DNA of 6,738 nt from an uncultured Mycoplasmatota bacterium (GCA_948469295.1 CAOKLK010000036.1:1-6738); one strand, 5' to 3'. Shown: positions 1-5,884, numbered from the stretch's first letter. Numbers and translations: made by a program. The notes: generated by a model from the letters alone, not told the origin.

Positions 1-520
1 GTTCATCTAATTTATTTAACAATGTACTTTTTCCAGCTCCTGTTTGTCCAGTGACTACCACAATTTGATCTTTTAAATAACTTTTTATTTTTAAAATTTC
101 TGTATTGGTGAACACTGGATATCCAGCGGATTCATAATAATGTTTTAATATATTAAAGTTTTGTTGTTCTTTTTCTGTCAATAAATCTATTTTCGTAAAA
201 CATAGAATTGGTTTGATTTGATGAAGGGTTACAACTGTAATTAGTTTATCTAACAGATTGGGTTGATAATTTGGTTGTTTCATTGATGTTATTATGAGAG
301 CACTATCTACGTTAGCAATACTAGGTCTTAACATGTAATTTTTTCTGGGAAGGATTTTCATAATATATTTATTTTCGATATCTACTTCACATAAATCCCC
401 GACCAAGGGAGTTATGGATTCGTTTCGAAATTTTCCTCTTGCTTGACAATCCACATTTTCTCCATTGATATCTACGGTATATAAATTACTGATGATTCGA
501 ATAATTTTTCCTTGTTTCAT
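1..520 (-). CDS. rsgA: Ribosome small-subunit-dependent GTPase RsgA, N-terminal 173 residues (3' part outside window)
   Basis: RsgA (YjeQ/CpgA) is a circularly permuted GTPase that checks late 30S subunit maturation and is released after GTP hydrolysis on the ribosome. My minus-strand translation begins MKQGKIIRIISNL and shows an N-terminal OB-fold region (about residues 1-65, including RGKFRN and ITPLVGD), then LRPSIANVD (65-72). The G4 motif TKID (109-112) comes before the P-loop GQTGAGKST (158-166). This order, G4 before G1, is the hallmark of the permuted family. The rest of the GTPase domain and the zinc-binding C-terminus, roughly 120 residues by comparison with the about 298-residue B. 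subtilis protein, lie beyond position 1. The ATG at 520 overlaps the prkC stop as TAATG, so translation is probably coupled. A GGGG at 529-532 lies 8 nt upstream and may act as a weak ribosome binding site. The gene is the fourth of the rlmN-prpC-prkC-rsgA operon. Confidence 0.96.
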   Translation of the reverse strand, partial: MKQGKIIRIISNLYTVDINGENVDCQARGKFRNESITPLVGDLCEVDIENKYIMKILPRKNYMLRPSIANVDSALIITSMKQPNYQPNLLDKLITVVTLHQIKPILCFTKIDLLTEKEQQNFNILKHYYESAGYPVFTNTEILKIKSYLKDQIVVVTGQTGAGKSTLLNKLDE

Positions 521-2283
521 TAGCATAACCCCGGGGTTGCACAGGTATCGTCTTGTACAGGATCTTTTTCATCATCTTTTGGTTCTTCTGGAGCTTTGGA
601 TACAGTTAAAATAATAGTTGCACCTTTAATAATTGGATCTCCTGCTTTTCGATCTTGACGGATTATCGTACCTTCTTTGTGTGTAGTATCTTCTACTTCT
701 TCTACTTTTACTGTAACATTGTAATCCTTTAAATAATTTTTTACTTCTTCTACGGTGTATTTTCCATTTTCAGTAAAATCTGGGTATTTATCAATATTTG
801 GAATATAAAGGGTTATATAATCTCCTTTGGAAAGTTTAGTTCCCGCTTCGATAGATTGTCCAATGACTTTGTTTTGTTCTGCATTTTTATCATCGGTATC
901 TCGTTTTTCTACTAGGACTTCGATTCCTTGTCCTTTTAATAATCCTTGAACATAGGTATAATCTTGTCCTACATAGTTTTCAATGGATATTTTTGAATCT
1001 CCTTCACTTAAAAAGATGGTTATTTCTGTTCCTTTGGTTCTTTTACTTCCGATCACAGGATTGGTTTTTACTACTTTTCCTTCTTCGATATCACTTGATA
1101 TTACAGTTTCGACAGTATCTGCAATATTAAAGCCCATTTCACGTAATTTATTAATTGCTTCTTCTTCGGTATAACCAACAATATCAGGAATAGTAATTTC
1201 TTTTTGCGTAGTGAGTGCTGGTATTAGGACAACTATAGTGGTAATAATGATGATTAATCCTGTAAAGATGGATGCTAAAACAATAATTAGTTTGTTTTGT
1301 TTTTTTAAATCTTTATCGGTAATTTGTTTTGCTATGAGTTCTTCCCCTTCTTCTTTCTCTGATTTTTTTTCATGTTTTTCTTTTTTATTTTTATTTTTTG
1401 GTGTTTCATCTGCAACATGTTCTGGATGATCTAATTTGATTTCTGGCTCTTCTTTTCGAGAATCTTCTAAGCAAGTTAATAAATCTTCATGCATTTCTCT
1501 TGCATCTTCATAACGATTTTTCGGATTTTTGGCAGTTGCTTTGATGATAATATTGGCAATGCTTTGAGGTAAATCTGGAAGATCTTCTTTTATATTTGGA
1601 ATGGATTCTTTTAAATGTTTTAACGCTATTTCAACAGCATTATCTCCTTTGTATGGTAATTTTCCGGTTAGCAATTCATACATCAATATTCCCATAGAAT
1701 AAATATCACTTTGGAGAGTAGATCCATTTCCACTTGCTTGTTCTGGTGGTAGATAGTGAACACTTCCCATGACGGAATTTGTTTGGGTAAGTTGTGCTGC
1801 GTTCATAGCCATCGCTATACCAAAGTCAGTAATTTTCACTAAGCCATTTTCTTGAATCATAATGTTTTGTGGTTTGATGTCACGATGAATGATATAAGAA
1901 TCATGAGCAACACTTAATCCATCACTGATTTGTAACATGATGTCAATGACTTCGGATGTTGTTAGTTTTCCACGTTTTTTGATTAATTCTTTTAAATGCT
2001 TTCCTTCTATATATTCCATGACGATATAATATTGACCGTTATCTTCTCCGACATCATATACTTCTACGATATTGGGATGACTTAAACTACTTGCAGATAA
2101 AGCTTCTCTTTGAAAACGACGAACAAATTTTTCATCGGTTGCTAAATCTCCTCGTAATACTTTTACTGCCACATTACGATCTAAAATCGTATCATATGCT
2201 AAGTAAACGTTGGCCATTCCACCTTCTCCTACTGATTTGATAATCTGGTAACGATCACTAATCTTTTGCCCCTTCATTATCAT
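520..2283 (-). CDS. prkC: Ser/Thr protein kinase PrkC with three extracellular PASTA domains
   Basis: This is a Hanks-type membrane kinase that senses peptidoglycan fragments through its PASTA domains and phosphorylates cytoplasmic targets in cell-wall and translation control. I start it at ATG 2283 (587 aa), because the GGAGG at 2296-2300 directly abuts the upstream ATG at 2295 and cannot serve it. Starting at 2283 also gives an N-terminus like B. subtilis PrkC (GQKISDRYQI). Kinase motifs: glycine loop GEGGMANV (19-26), VAVK lysine (K41), HRDIKPQN with catalytic D135, DFG (153-155), activation-loop threonines in LTQT (165-168), and PPE (179-181). A Lys/Glu-rich juxtamembrane linker (about 275-328) precedes a transmembrane helix (about 331-357). 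PASTA repeats follow at about 363-427, 431-494 and 500-563. An acidic 24-residue tail ends in CATPGLC. PrpC, its expected antagonist, is encoded immediately upstream. All catalytic residues are present. Confidence 0.97.
   Translation of the reverse strand: MIMKGQKISDRYQIIKSVGEGGMANVYLAYDTILDRNVAVKVLRGDLATDEKFVRRFQREALSASSLSHPNIVEVYDVGEDNGQYYIVMEYIEGKHLKELIKKRGKLTTSEVIDIMLQISDGLSVAHDSYIIHRDIKPQNIMIQENGLVKITDFGIAMAMNAAQLTQTNSVMGSVHYLPPEQASGNGSTLQSDIYSMGILMYELLTGKLPYKGDNAVEIALKHLKESIPNIKEDLPDLPQSIANIIIKATAKNPKNRYEDAREMHEDLLTCLEDSRKEEPEIKLDHPEHVADETPKNKNKKEKHEKKSEKEEGEELIAKQITDKDLKKQNKLIIVLASIFTGLIIIITTIVVLIPALTTQKEITIPDIVGYTEEEAINKLREMGFNIADTVETVISSDIEEGKVVKTNPVIGSKRTKGTEITIFLSEGDSKISIENYVGQDYTYVQGLLKGQGIEVLVEKRDTDDKNAEQNKVIGQSIEAGTKLSKGDYITLYIPNIDKYPDFTENGKYTVEEVKNYLKDYNVTVKVEEVEDTTHKEGTIIRQDRKAGDPIIKGATIILTVSKAPEEPKDDEKDPVQDDTCATPGLC
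527..538. repeat. 12-bp perfect GC-core palindrome at the prkC/rsgA junction
   Basis: AACCCCGGGGTT is a perfect 12-bp inverted repeat with no spacer, in otherwise very AT-rich DNA. It encodes the last residues of PrkC, and on the minus strand its GGGG half lies 8 nt before the rsgA ATG, where a Shine-Dalgarno sequence would sit. In RNA it could form at most a short AACC/GGTT stem with a CCGG loop, or dimerise. It may tune rsgA initiation, or it may be a chance result of the PrkC tail codons. The sequence is certain; the function is speculative. Confidence 0.5.
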
Positions 2284-2284
2284 T

Positions 2285-3025
2285 TTATTCACCATCCTCC
2301 AAAACTAAATATGCTACTGAGACATTGTCTGTTCCTCCACGGGCATTTGTTTTACGAATTAATTTAATGACTCTTTCTTCAATTTCTAGTTCTTTGTCTT
2401 CTAAGACTTTTTCTATTTGTTCATTGGTTAGCATATTGGTAAGACCATCACTACAAAGAAGAATTCCTTCAATATCGGTTTCTACAGAAAATATATCTAA
2501 CTCTACTTTTTCGGCTGCTCCTAAAGCTTTCATTAAGACATTTTTTTTCGGATGAAATTTGGCTTCTTCTTCTGTTAAATCTCCTGCTTGCACTAAAAGA
2601 TTTACGAGAGTATGATCATGGGTTATTTTATGGAGTTTTTTATTTTTTAATACAAACCCTGAAGAATCTCCAATATTTCCAAAAATTAAATAGTCCTTGG
2701 TTAATAATGCTAATACTAAAGTTGTTCCAAGCCCTTTGGCATCTGGATTTTCTTCGGCATATTCTAATATATTTTTATTGATTTCATTGATATTGTCTGT
2801 CATCCAATTGACGGCATCTAATTTGGATCCAATGCTACTAATGCTAGTAAAACGTTTTCCAAAATGAGTAACGGCCATGGATGAGGCAATTTCCCCAGCA
2901 CGATGTCCTCCCATTCCGTCTGCAACCATTAATAAGTATTCTTGGCTTGCATTTTTTAAAATTGTGACACTATCTTCGTTATGGCTTCTTACTCGCCCAG
3001 CATCTGTTAAATAAAAGGATTTCAT
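2285..3025 (-). CDS. prpC: PP2C-family Ser/Thr phosphatase PrpC (Stp1-like)
   Basis: This is a metal-dependent (PPM/PP2C) phosphatase that removes phosphates from PrkC and its substrates, as the soluble partner of the kinase. At 246 residues it matches the usual size (about 254 in B. subtilis). Motifs in order: RSHNED (13-18), VADGMGGH (34-41) with metal ligand D36, GLGTT (98-102), IGDSS (118-122), HTLVNLLVQAG (138-148), HPKKNVLMKALG (158-169), CSDGLTN (191-197) with D193, and GGTDNVS (230-236) with D233. The arginine usual in the GDSR motif is serine here (S122); the metal-binding aspartates are intact, so activity is expected. The ATG at 3025 follows AGGTGG with 4 nt spacing. The gene lies 8 bp after rlmN and directly before prkC. 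Confidence 0.97.
   Translation of the reverse strand: MKSFYLTDAGRVRSHNEDSVTILKNASQEYLLMVADGMGGHRAGEIASSMAVTHFGKRFTSISSIGSKLDAVNWMTDNINEINKNILEYAEENPDAKGLGTTLVLALLTKDYLIFGNIGDSSGFVLKNKKLHKITHDHTLVNLLVQAGDLTEEEAKFHPKKNVLMKALGAAEKVELDIFSVETDIEGILLCSDGLTNMLTNEQIEKVLEDKELEIEERVIKLIRKTNARGGTDNVSVAYLVLEDGE
2289..2300 (-). promoter_or_regulatory. Ribosome binding site region that decides the prkC start
   Basis: On the minus strand the end of prpC reads GGAGGATGGTGAATAAAATG. The strong GGAGG (2296-2300) has no spacing to the ATG at 2295 and is 12 nt from the ATG at 2283. A second SD-like GGTGA (2289-2293) is 5 nt from the ATG at 2283. Both favour initiation at 2283, just beyond the prpC stop (2285-2287), over the longer frame from 2295. 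A third in-frame ATG at 2277 is possible but less well spaced. Confidence 0.65.
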
Positions 3026-3029
3026 TTTT

Positions 3030-3035
3030 CCACCT
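3030..3035 (-). promoter_or_regulatory. prpC Shine-Dalgarno overlapping the rlmN stop codon
   Basis: The minus strand reads TAGGTGGAAAAATG: the AG of the rlmN TAG stop begins the AGGTGG ribosome binding site of prpC, 4 nt from its ATG. The overlap supports co-transcription and reinitiation between the two genes. Confidence 0.75.
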
Positions 3036-4080
3036 ACTTTTTGCTACTCGTATCAGGTTTTACTTCCTTACTTCGTAATTGACCGCAAGCAGCAGATATT
3101 TTACTACCAAATTCTTTTCTTATTGTTACATTAATTTTATTCTTTTTTAATGTATCATAAAACTTTAATATTTGTTCTTTGGTACTTTTTTTAAATTCTA
3201 AATGATTGGTTTCATTATAAGGAATTAAATTTACATAGATATTCATTCCTTTTAATAAATCTGCTAATTCTTTGGCATTGGCAATCCCATCATTTATATT
3301 ATTTAGCATAACATATTCTATCGTTACTCGTCTATTAGTTTTGTCAATATAGTCTTTTATTGTGTTAATTAAATCTACAATATTATACATTTTATTTACA
3401 TTCATTAATTGATTTCTTAATTCGTTATTGGAAGCATGTAAACTGATTGCTAAGTTGATTTGTAAGGGAAGATTTGACAATTCTTTGATTTTAGGAATTA
3501 AGCCACAAGTAGATAATGTAATATGTCTTGCTCCGATTGCAATTCCTTTGGCATCATTTATAATTTTGATAAAGTTTATGACATTATCATAGTTATCTAA
3601 TGGTTCTCCAATTCCCATTATTACGACGCTGGATATTCTTTCTTTGATTAATTCTTCAATTAATAGAATTTGACAAACCATTTCATAAGTTTCAAGATTT
3701 CTAATTTTTTTTAATCTTCCTGACTCACAAAAAGCACATCCCATGTTGCACCCTACTTGGCTAGATACACATACCGAATTTCCATAATCATGACGCATTA
3801 AAACTGCTTCAATATGTTCTTGATCATTTAGTTTGATTAAGTATTTCTCTGTTAATTGATCTTGTTCTCTTTTGATTATTTCAGGCATATCGAATGCAAA
3901 GTCCTGAATGAGCTTTTCTTTCGTTTCTTTTTTAATATTCGACCAGTTTTCTATGTTATTTTCTCTTTTTTGATATAACCATTCAAATATTTGAATGGCT
4001 TTAAATTTTTTTTCGTTTTTTTCCAAGAAATATGCTTCTAAATCTTCTTTGGTTACGCTATATATATTTTTCATAAACAT
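3034..4080 (-). CDS. rlmN: Dual-specificity RNA methyltransferase RlmN (radical SAM)
   Basis: RlmN installs the 2-methyl group on A2503 of 23S rRNA and on A37 of some tRNAs, using a 4Fe-4S cluster, SAM and a methylated cysteine. The 348-residue protein shows an N-terminal RNA-binding helical region (YQKRENNIENWSNIKK, 36-51) and a conserved glutamate in IEAVLM (E91). The radical-SAM cluster motif is CNMGCAFC (C111, C115, C118). Further motifs are MGIGEPLDNYDNV (155-167), ITLSTCGLIPKI (187-198), INLAISLHA (208-216), LIPYNETNH (285-293) and ACGQLR with the methyl-acceptor cysteine C332. Length is near the B. subtilis protein (about 363). ATGs at 4080 and 4074 are both possible starts; neither has a Shine-Dalgarno, and an extended -10 element ends 7 nt before 4080. 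This is the first gene of the operon. The related resistance enzyme Cfr is less likely, given the core-operon context. Confidence 0.97.
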   Translation of the reverse strand: MFMKNIYSVTKEDLEAYFLEKNEKKFKAIQIFEWLYQKRENNIENWSNIKKETKEKLIQDFAFDMPEIIKREQDQLTEKYLIKLNDQEHIEAVLMRHDYGNSVCVSSQVGCNMGCAFCESGRLKKIRNLETYEMVCQILLIEELIKERISSVVIMGIGEPLDNYDNVINFIKIINDAKGIAIGARHITLSTCGLIPKIKELSNLPLQINLAISLHASNNELRNQLMNVNKMYNIVDLINTIKDYIDKTNRRVTIEYVMLNNINDGIANAKELADLLKGMNIYVNLIPYNETNHLEFKKSTKEQILKFYDTLKKNKINVTIRKEFGSKISAACGQLRSKEVKPDTSSKK

Positions 4081-4087
4081 CGATATT

Positions 4088-4119
4088 ATTATATCAAAGA
4101 TTATAAGTTTTCACTAGTA
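4088..4119 (-). promoter_or_regulatory. Extended -10 promoter of the rlmN-prpC-prkC-rsgA operon
   Basis: On the minus strand TGATATAAT (4096-4088) is a perfect extended -10 (TGn-TATAAT). With 17-nt spacing the -35 hexamer would be TAGTGA (4116-4111), a poor match to TTGACA and part of TACTAGTGA (4119-4111). AT-rich DNA upstream (about 4121-4160) could act as an UP element. Transcription would start about 7 nt downstream, at 4080-4081, on or next to the rlmN ATG. A second TATAAT (4105-4100) lacks the TG extension and is an alternative that would give a leader of about 13 nt. Confidence 0.6.
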
Positions 4120-4162
4120 GTATAATTTGTTATCTTTTTGGGATTTTTAAAAATTTTGCAAT

Positions 4163-4183
4163 AAAAAAAGACTTTCGTCTTTC
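4163..4183 (-). terminator. Rho-independent terminator of the surface-protein gene
   Basis: On the minus strand, starting 2 nt after the TAA stop at 4185, AAAGAC-GAAA-GTCTTT forms a 6-bp stem (4182-4177 with 4172-4167) capped by a GAAA tetraloop and followed by a T7 run (4169-4163). It separates the surface-protein gene from the rlmN operon, which then needs its own promoter. The complementary strand has A's after the stem, so it works mainly in the minus direction. Confidence 0.8.
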
Positions 4184-4184
4184 A

Positions 4185-5714
4185 TTATATACTTAATTCA
4201 AATGGTGTATTTTGTGATCCATTTCCATTTTGCACTTTAATTTCTAATTTTAAATAAACAACTGGATAAATTGTGTAATTATAATTTGCATTATCTGTAT
4301 GAATATTACCTCCTCCATTTATACGAAATGCTGTACCTGCACCTCCAGAAAATGCATATGGTGTCATTGTCCAAATCTCTTCTTTGTTTTTATATAGCCA
4401 ATTATTCTCTTTGCACTCTATTTGCCAAGGAGATAAGACTGTACTTAAGCAAGTATTTCTATCGGTTGTAACTCCTCCACTTGTAGCATATCCATAATCT
4501 GAAGGATACATCAATCCAACAGAACCATTCCAAGTTGTAGTTCTAGATATTGTATCATTACACCCTATTCCACTGCTACATATTTTTCCTATGGTATTGC
4601 TTCGTTCTAGATTATAAAAAGTATTTGGATCAATGTTGTCATAAGAAGTAGTTCCATTACTTCCGATATTCCAGGTAACACGATCGATCATACTCTTTGA
4701 TTCTTCTAAAAGACCAAATCCACTAAAATCACATGCCACTGTGGCATTATTTTGACCATTATAACAGGTTCCACTCGTCCGATTATAATAGCCACCATTA
4801 TTTAGTAAATTCATGACATCCGCTTGACTCCATTCATTCACTCCTCCACCGTAATTGACATTAGATGCACTAGTATCCCAAGAATAAGATCCAATACCAT
4901 CATATCTTATCAGCTTTATTCTTTGTCCTTCGGGAGTATTGACAAGTCCGATTATTCGCCATAGCTCATTATTAAATTCGACATAATTATTTGGATTAAC
5001 TCCTGCATAACGAAGCTCAGTCTGTTTTAAATTATTGATCTCTGTCTCATTTGTTGTATAGGTTATATTCGCATTAGAATGATCTACTTCATATAATCCT
5101 TCACCTTCGGTTACTTTTGGTGCTAATTTTACAATATCTATCAAGCTTGTTAAGGCATAACTTGTTATTACACTAATCTTTCCATTATAGATTGCATTCA
5201 TACTATCTTTATTTTCTGCTGTAACTTCACTGTGCATCCAGATTCTTAATGAAAACTCTTTTTCTTCTCTTGGTTTTAATTCTCCAACTAATAATTGATA
5301 GGCATTTACTGCTCCATCGATCGTTACTTCTGTATTTAAACTACTTTCTAGCTTACTTGTGATTTTTGATATATTACTTTCCATTAAGTTTATTTTTAAA
5401 TATTGATCGGGTAGCTTTTTTCCATCATGAGTTATTGTTTCTAGATTAATTTGATAGTTTGCACTTCCATCACAGACATTTTTTATGATAAAAGTATATG
5501 GTTTGGAACTAAGACCTTCTTCATCACTTTTGGGATGGGCTTTGGTTAAATTTATTTTTTCTCCTTCTAGAAATTCTATTTCAAAACAATTTGTGGTTAC
5601 GACATTATTTTGGTCCTGCATAAATGTTAAACTCCAATACGCATAGGAAACTCCTACTATAATTAACAATATTCCTATGCAACCTAGTGTCATCCAGACT
5701 TTTTTCTGATTCAT
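4185..5714 (-). CDS. Secreted or membrane-anchored surface protein, TasA/camelysin-like N-terminus and DUF6273/C-lectin-like C-terminus
   Basis: I recognise the architecture but no function. The 509-residue protein starts MNQKKVWM, then a hydrophobic helix (about 9-26: LGCIGILLIIVGVSYAYW). It is a signal peptide with a possible cleavage after S-Y-A (23-25), or a membrane anchor. Residues about 28-190 are beta-rich, with a spaced pattern (NCFEIEF, INLTKAHP, PYTFIIKNVC, YQINLETI) resembling TasA/CalY-type matrix proteins. A second module begins near ELRYAGVNPNNYVEFNN (233-249) and LWRIIGLV (251-258). It continues through Gly/Asn/Tyr/Trp-rich sequence to GSVGLMYPSDYGYA (397-410), IWTMTPYAFSGGAGTAFRI (447-465), YPVVYLKL (483-490) and a closing GNGSQNTPF (497-505). 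This is like DUF6273 or C-type-lectin-fold modules. Eight extracytoplasmic cysteines form four close pairs. Start 5714 has only a weak SD (AAGAAG, 9 nt upstream). Gene-specific promoter and terminator make it a single-gene unit. Surface binding or matrix formation is inferred. Confidence 0.85.
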   Translation of the reverse strand: MNQKKVWMTLGCIGILLIIVGVSYAYWSLTFMQDQNNVVTTNCFEIEFLEGEKINLTKAHPKSDEEGLSSKPYTFIIKNVCDGSANYQINLETITHDGKKLPDQYLKINLMESNISKITSKLESSLNTEVTIDGAVNAYQLLVGELKPREEKEFSLRIWMHSEVTAENKDSMNAIYNGKISVITSYALTSLIDIVKLAPKVTEGEGLYEVDHSNANITYTTNETEINNLKQTELRYAGVNPNNYVEFNNELWRIIGLVNTPEGQRIKLIRYDGIGSYSWDTSASNVNYGGGVNEWSQADVMNLLNNGGYYNRTSGTCYNGQNNATVACDFSGFGLLEESKSMIDRVTWNIGSNGTTSYDNIDPNTFYNLERSNTIGKICSSGIGCNDTISRTTTWNGSVGLMYPSDYGYATSGGVTTDRNTCLSTVLSPWQIECKENNWLYKNKEEIWTMTPYAFSGGAGTAFRINGGGNIHTDNANYNYTIYPVVYLKLEIKVQNGNGSQNTPFELSI

Positions 5715-5768
5715 AAACTACATCTTCTTTCGTCAAGTGAAATGTTTTATTTTCTATTTTATAATCCT

Positions 5769-5800
5769 AATATACCATTTTCCTAATGCTATTACTAGTA
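5769..5800 (-). promoter_or_regulatory. Candidate extended -10 promoter of the surface-protein gene
   Basis: On the minus strand TGGTATATT (5777-5769) is an extended -10 with one mismatch to TGn-TATAAT. TACTAGT (5800-5794) lies upstream with 16 nt between it and the TG. The -35 position (5797-5792, TAGTAA) matches TTGACA poorly, as at rlmN. The predicted start is near 5762, giving a leader of about 48 nt. A TATAAA at 5763-5758 is a weaker alternative. Confidence 0.5.
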
Positions 5801-5822
5801 TTTTCTTTCGCTTCTTTTTTAT

Positions 5823-5839
5823 TCCTCTTTTCTAGAGGA
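5823..5839. repeat. Inverted repeat just upstream of the plus-strand promoter
   Basis: TCCTCT-TTTCT-AGAGGA is a 6-bp perfect dyad with a 5-nt spacer. It ends 4 bp before the candidate -35 at 5844, and lies between the two divergent promoters. It could be a small operator for a regulator of the coiled-coil gene. It has no T-run suited to termination. It is short enough to arise by chance. Confidence 0.35.
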
Positions 5840-5843
5840 TTAT

Positions 5844-5872
5844 TTGCGATTTCATGCAGATTTTGCTATTAT
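5844..5872 (+). promoter_or_regulatory. Sigma-A-like promoter of the coiled-coil gene
   Basis: TTGCGA (5844-5849, four of six matches to TTGACA) is separated by exactly 17 nt from TATTAT (5867-5872). The -10 is preceded by TGC, giving an extended -10 (TGCTATTAT). The predicted transcription start near 5879 leaves a leader of only about 12 nt that begins at the Shine-Dalgarno sequence. Confidence 0.65.
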
Positions 5873-5878
5873 ATGTTC

Positions 5879-5884
5879 AGGTGA
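5879..5884 (+). promoter_or_regulatory. Shine-Dalgarno of the coiled-coil gene
   Basis: AGGTGA lies 6 nt upstream of the ATG at 5891, a good match to the anti-Shine-Dalgarno. It fixes this ATG as the start of the plus-strand gene. Confidence 0.8.

Noticed and set aside
983..1429. Plus-strand open frames opposite prkC
   Set aside because: They lie antisense to the conserved PASTA, membrane and linker regions of PrkC, lack family motifs, and mirror its codons.
2541..2548. T8 homopolymer (A8 in prpC; a similar T8 at 1363-1370 in prkC) as a phase-variation or frameshift site
   Set aside because: Both frames are intact through the tracts, tracts of this length are common in AT-rich Lys-rich coding DNA, and no alternative product is evident.
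2325..2555. Plus-strand 76-codon open frame opposite prpC
   Set aside because: It is antisense to conserved PP2C motifs, with Ser/Phe-rich composition typical of a reverse-complement shadow.
3034..4080. Cfr-type antibiotic-resistance methyltransferase
   Set aside because: The methyl-acceptor and cluster motifs are shared with RlmN, and placement at the head of the conserved prpC-prkC-rsgA operon indicates the housekeeping enzyme.
4143..4154. ATTTTTAAAAAT palindrome as a second terminator or operator
   Set aside because: A/T-only palindromes are expected by chance in such AT-rich DNA, and the stem would be unstable; it fits better as an UP-like A/T tract.
4271..4471. Plus-strand 66-codon open frame opposite the surface-protein gene
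   Set aside because: The minus-strand frame is long, signal-peptide-bearing and has a promoter and terminator; the plus-strand frame has low-complexity Tyr/Leu content and no supporting signals.
5731..5736. TTGACG on the minus strand as a -35 box for the surface gene
   Set aside because: A -10 at 17-nt spacing would fall at the start codon (TGAATC), which is not promoter-like.
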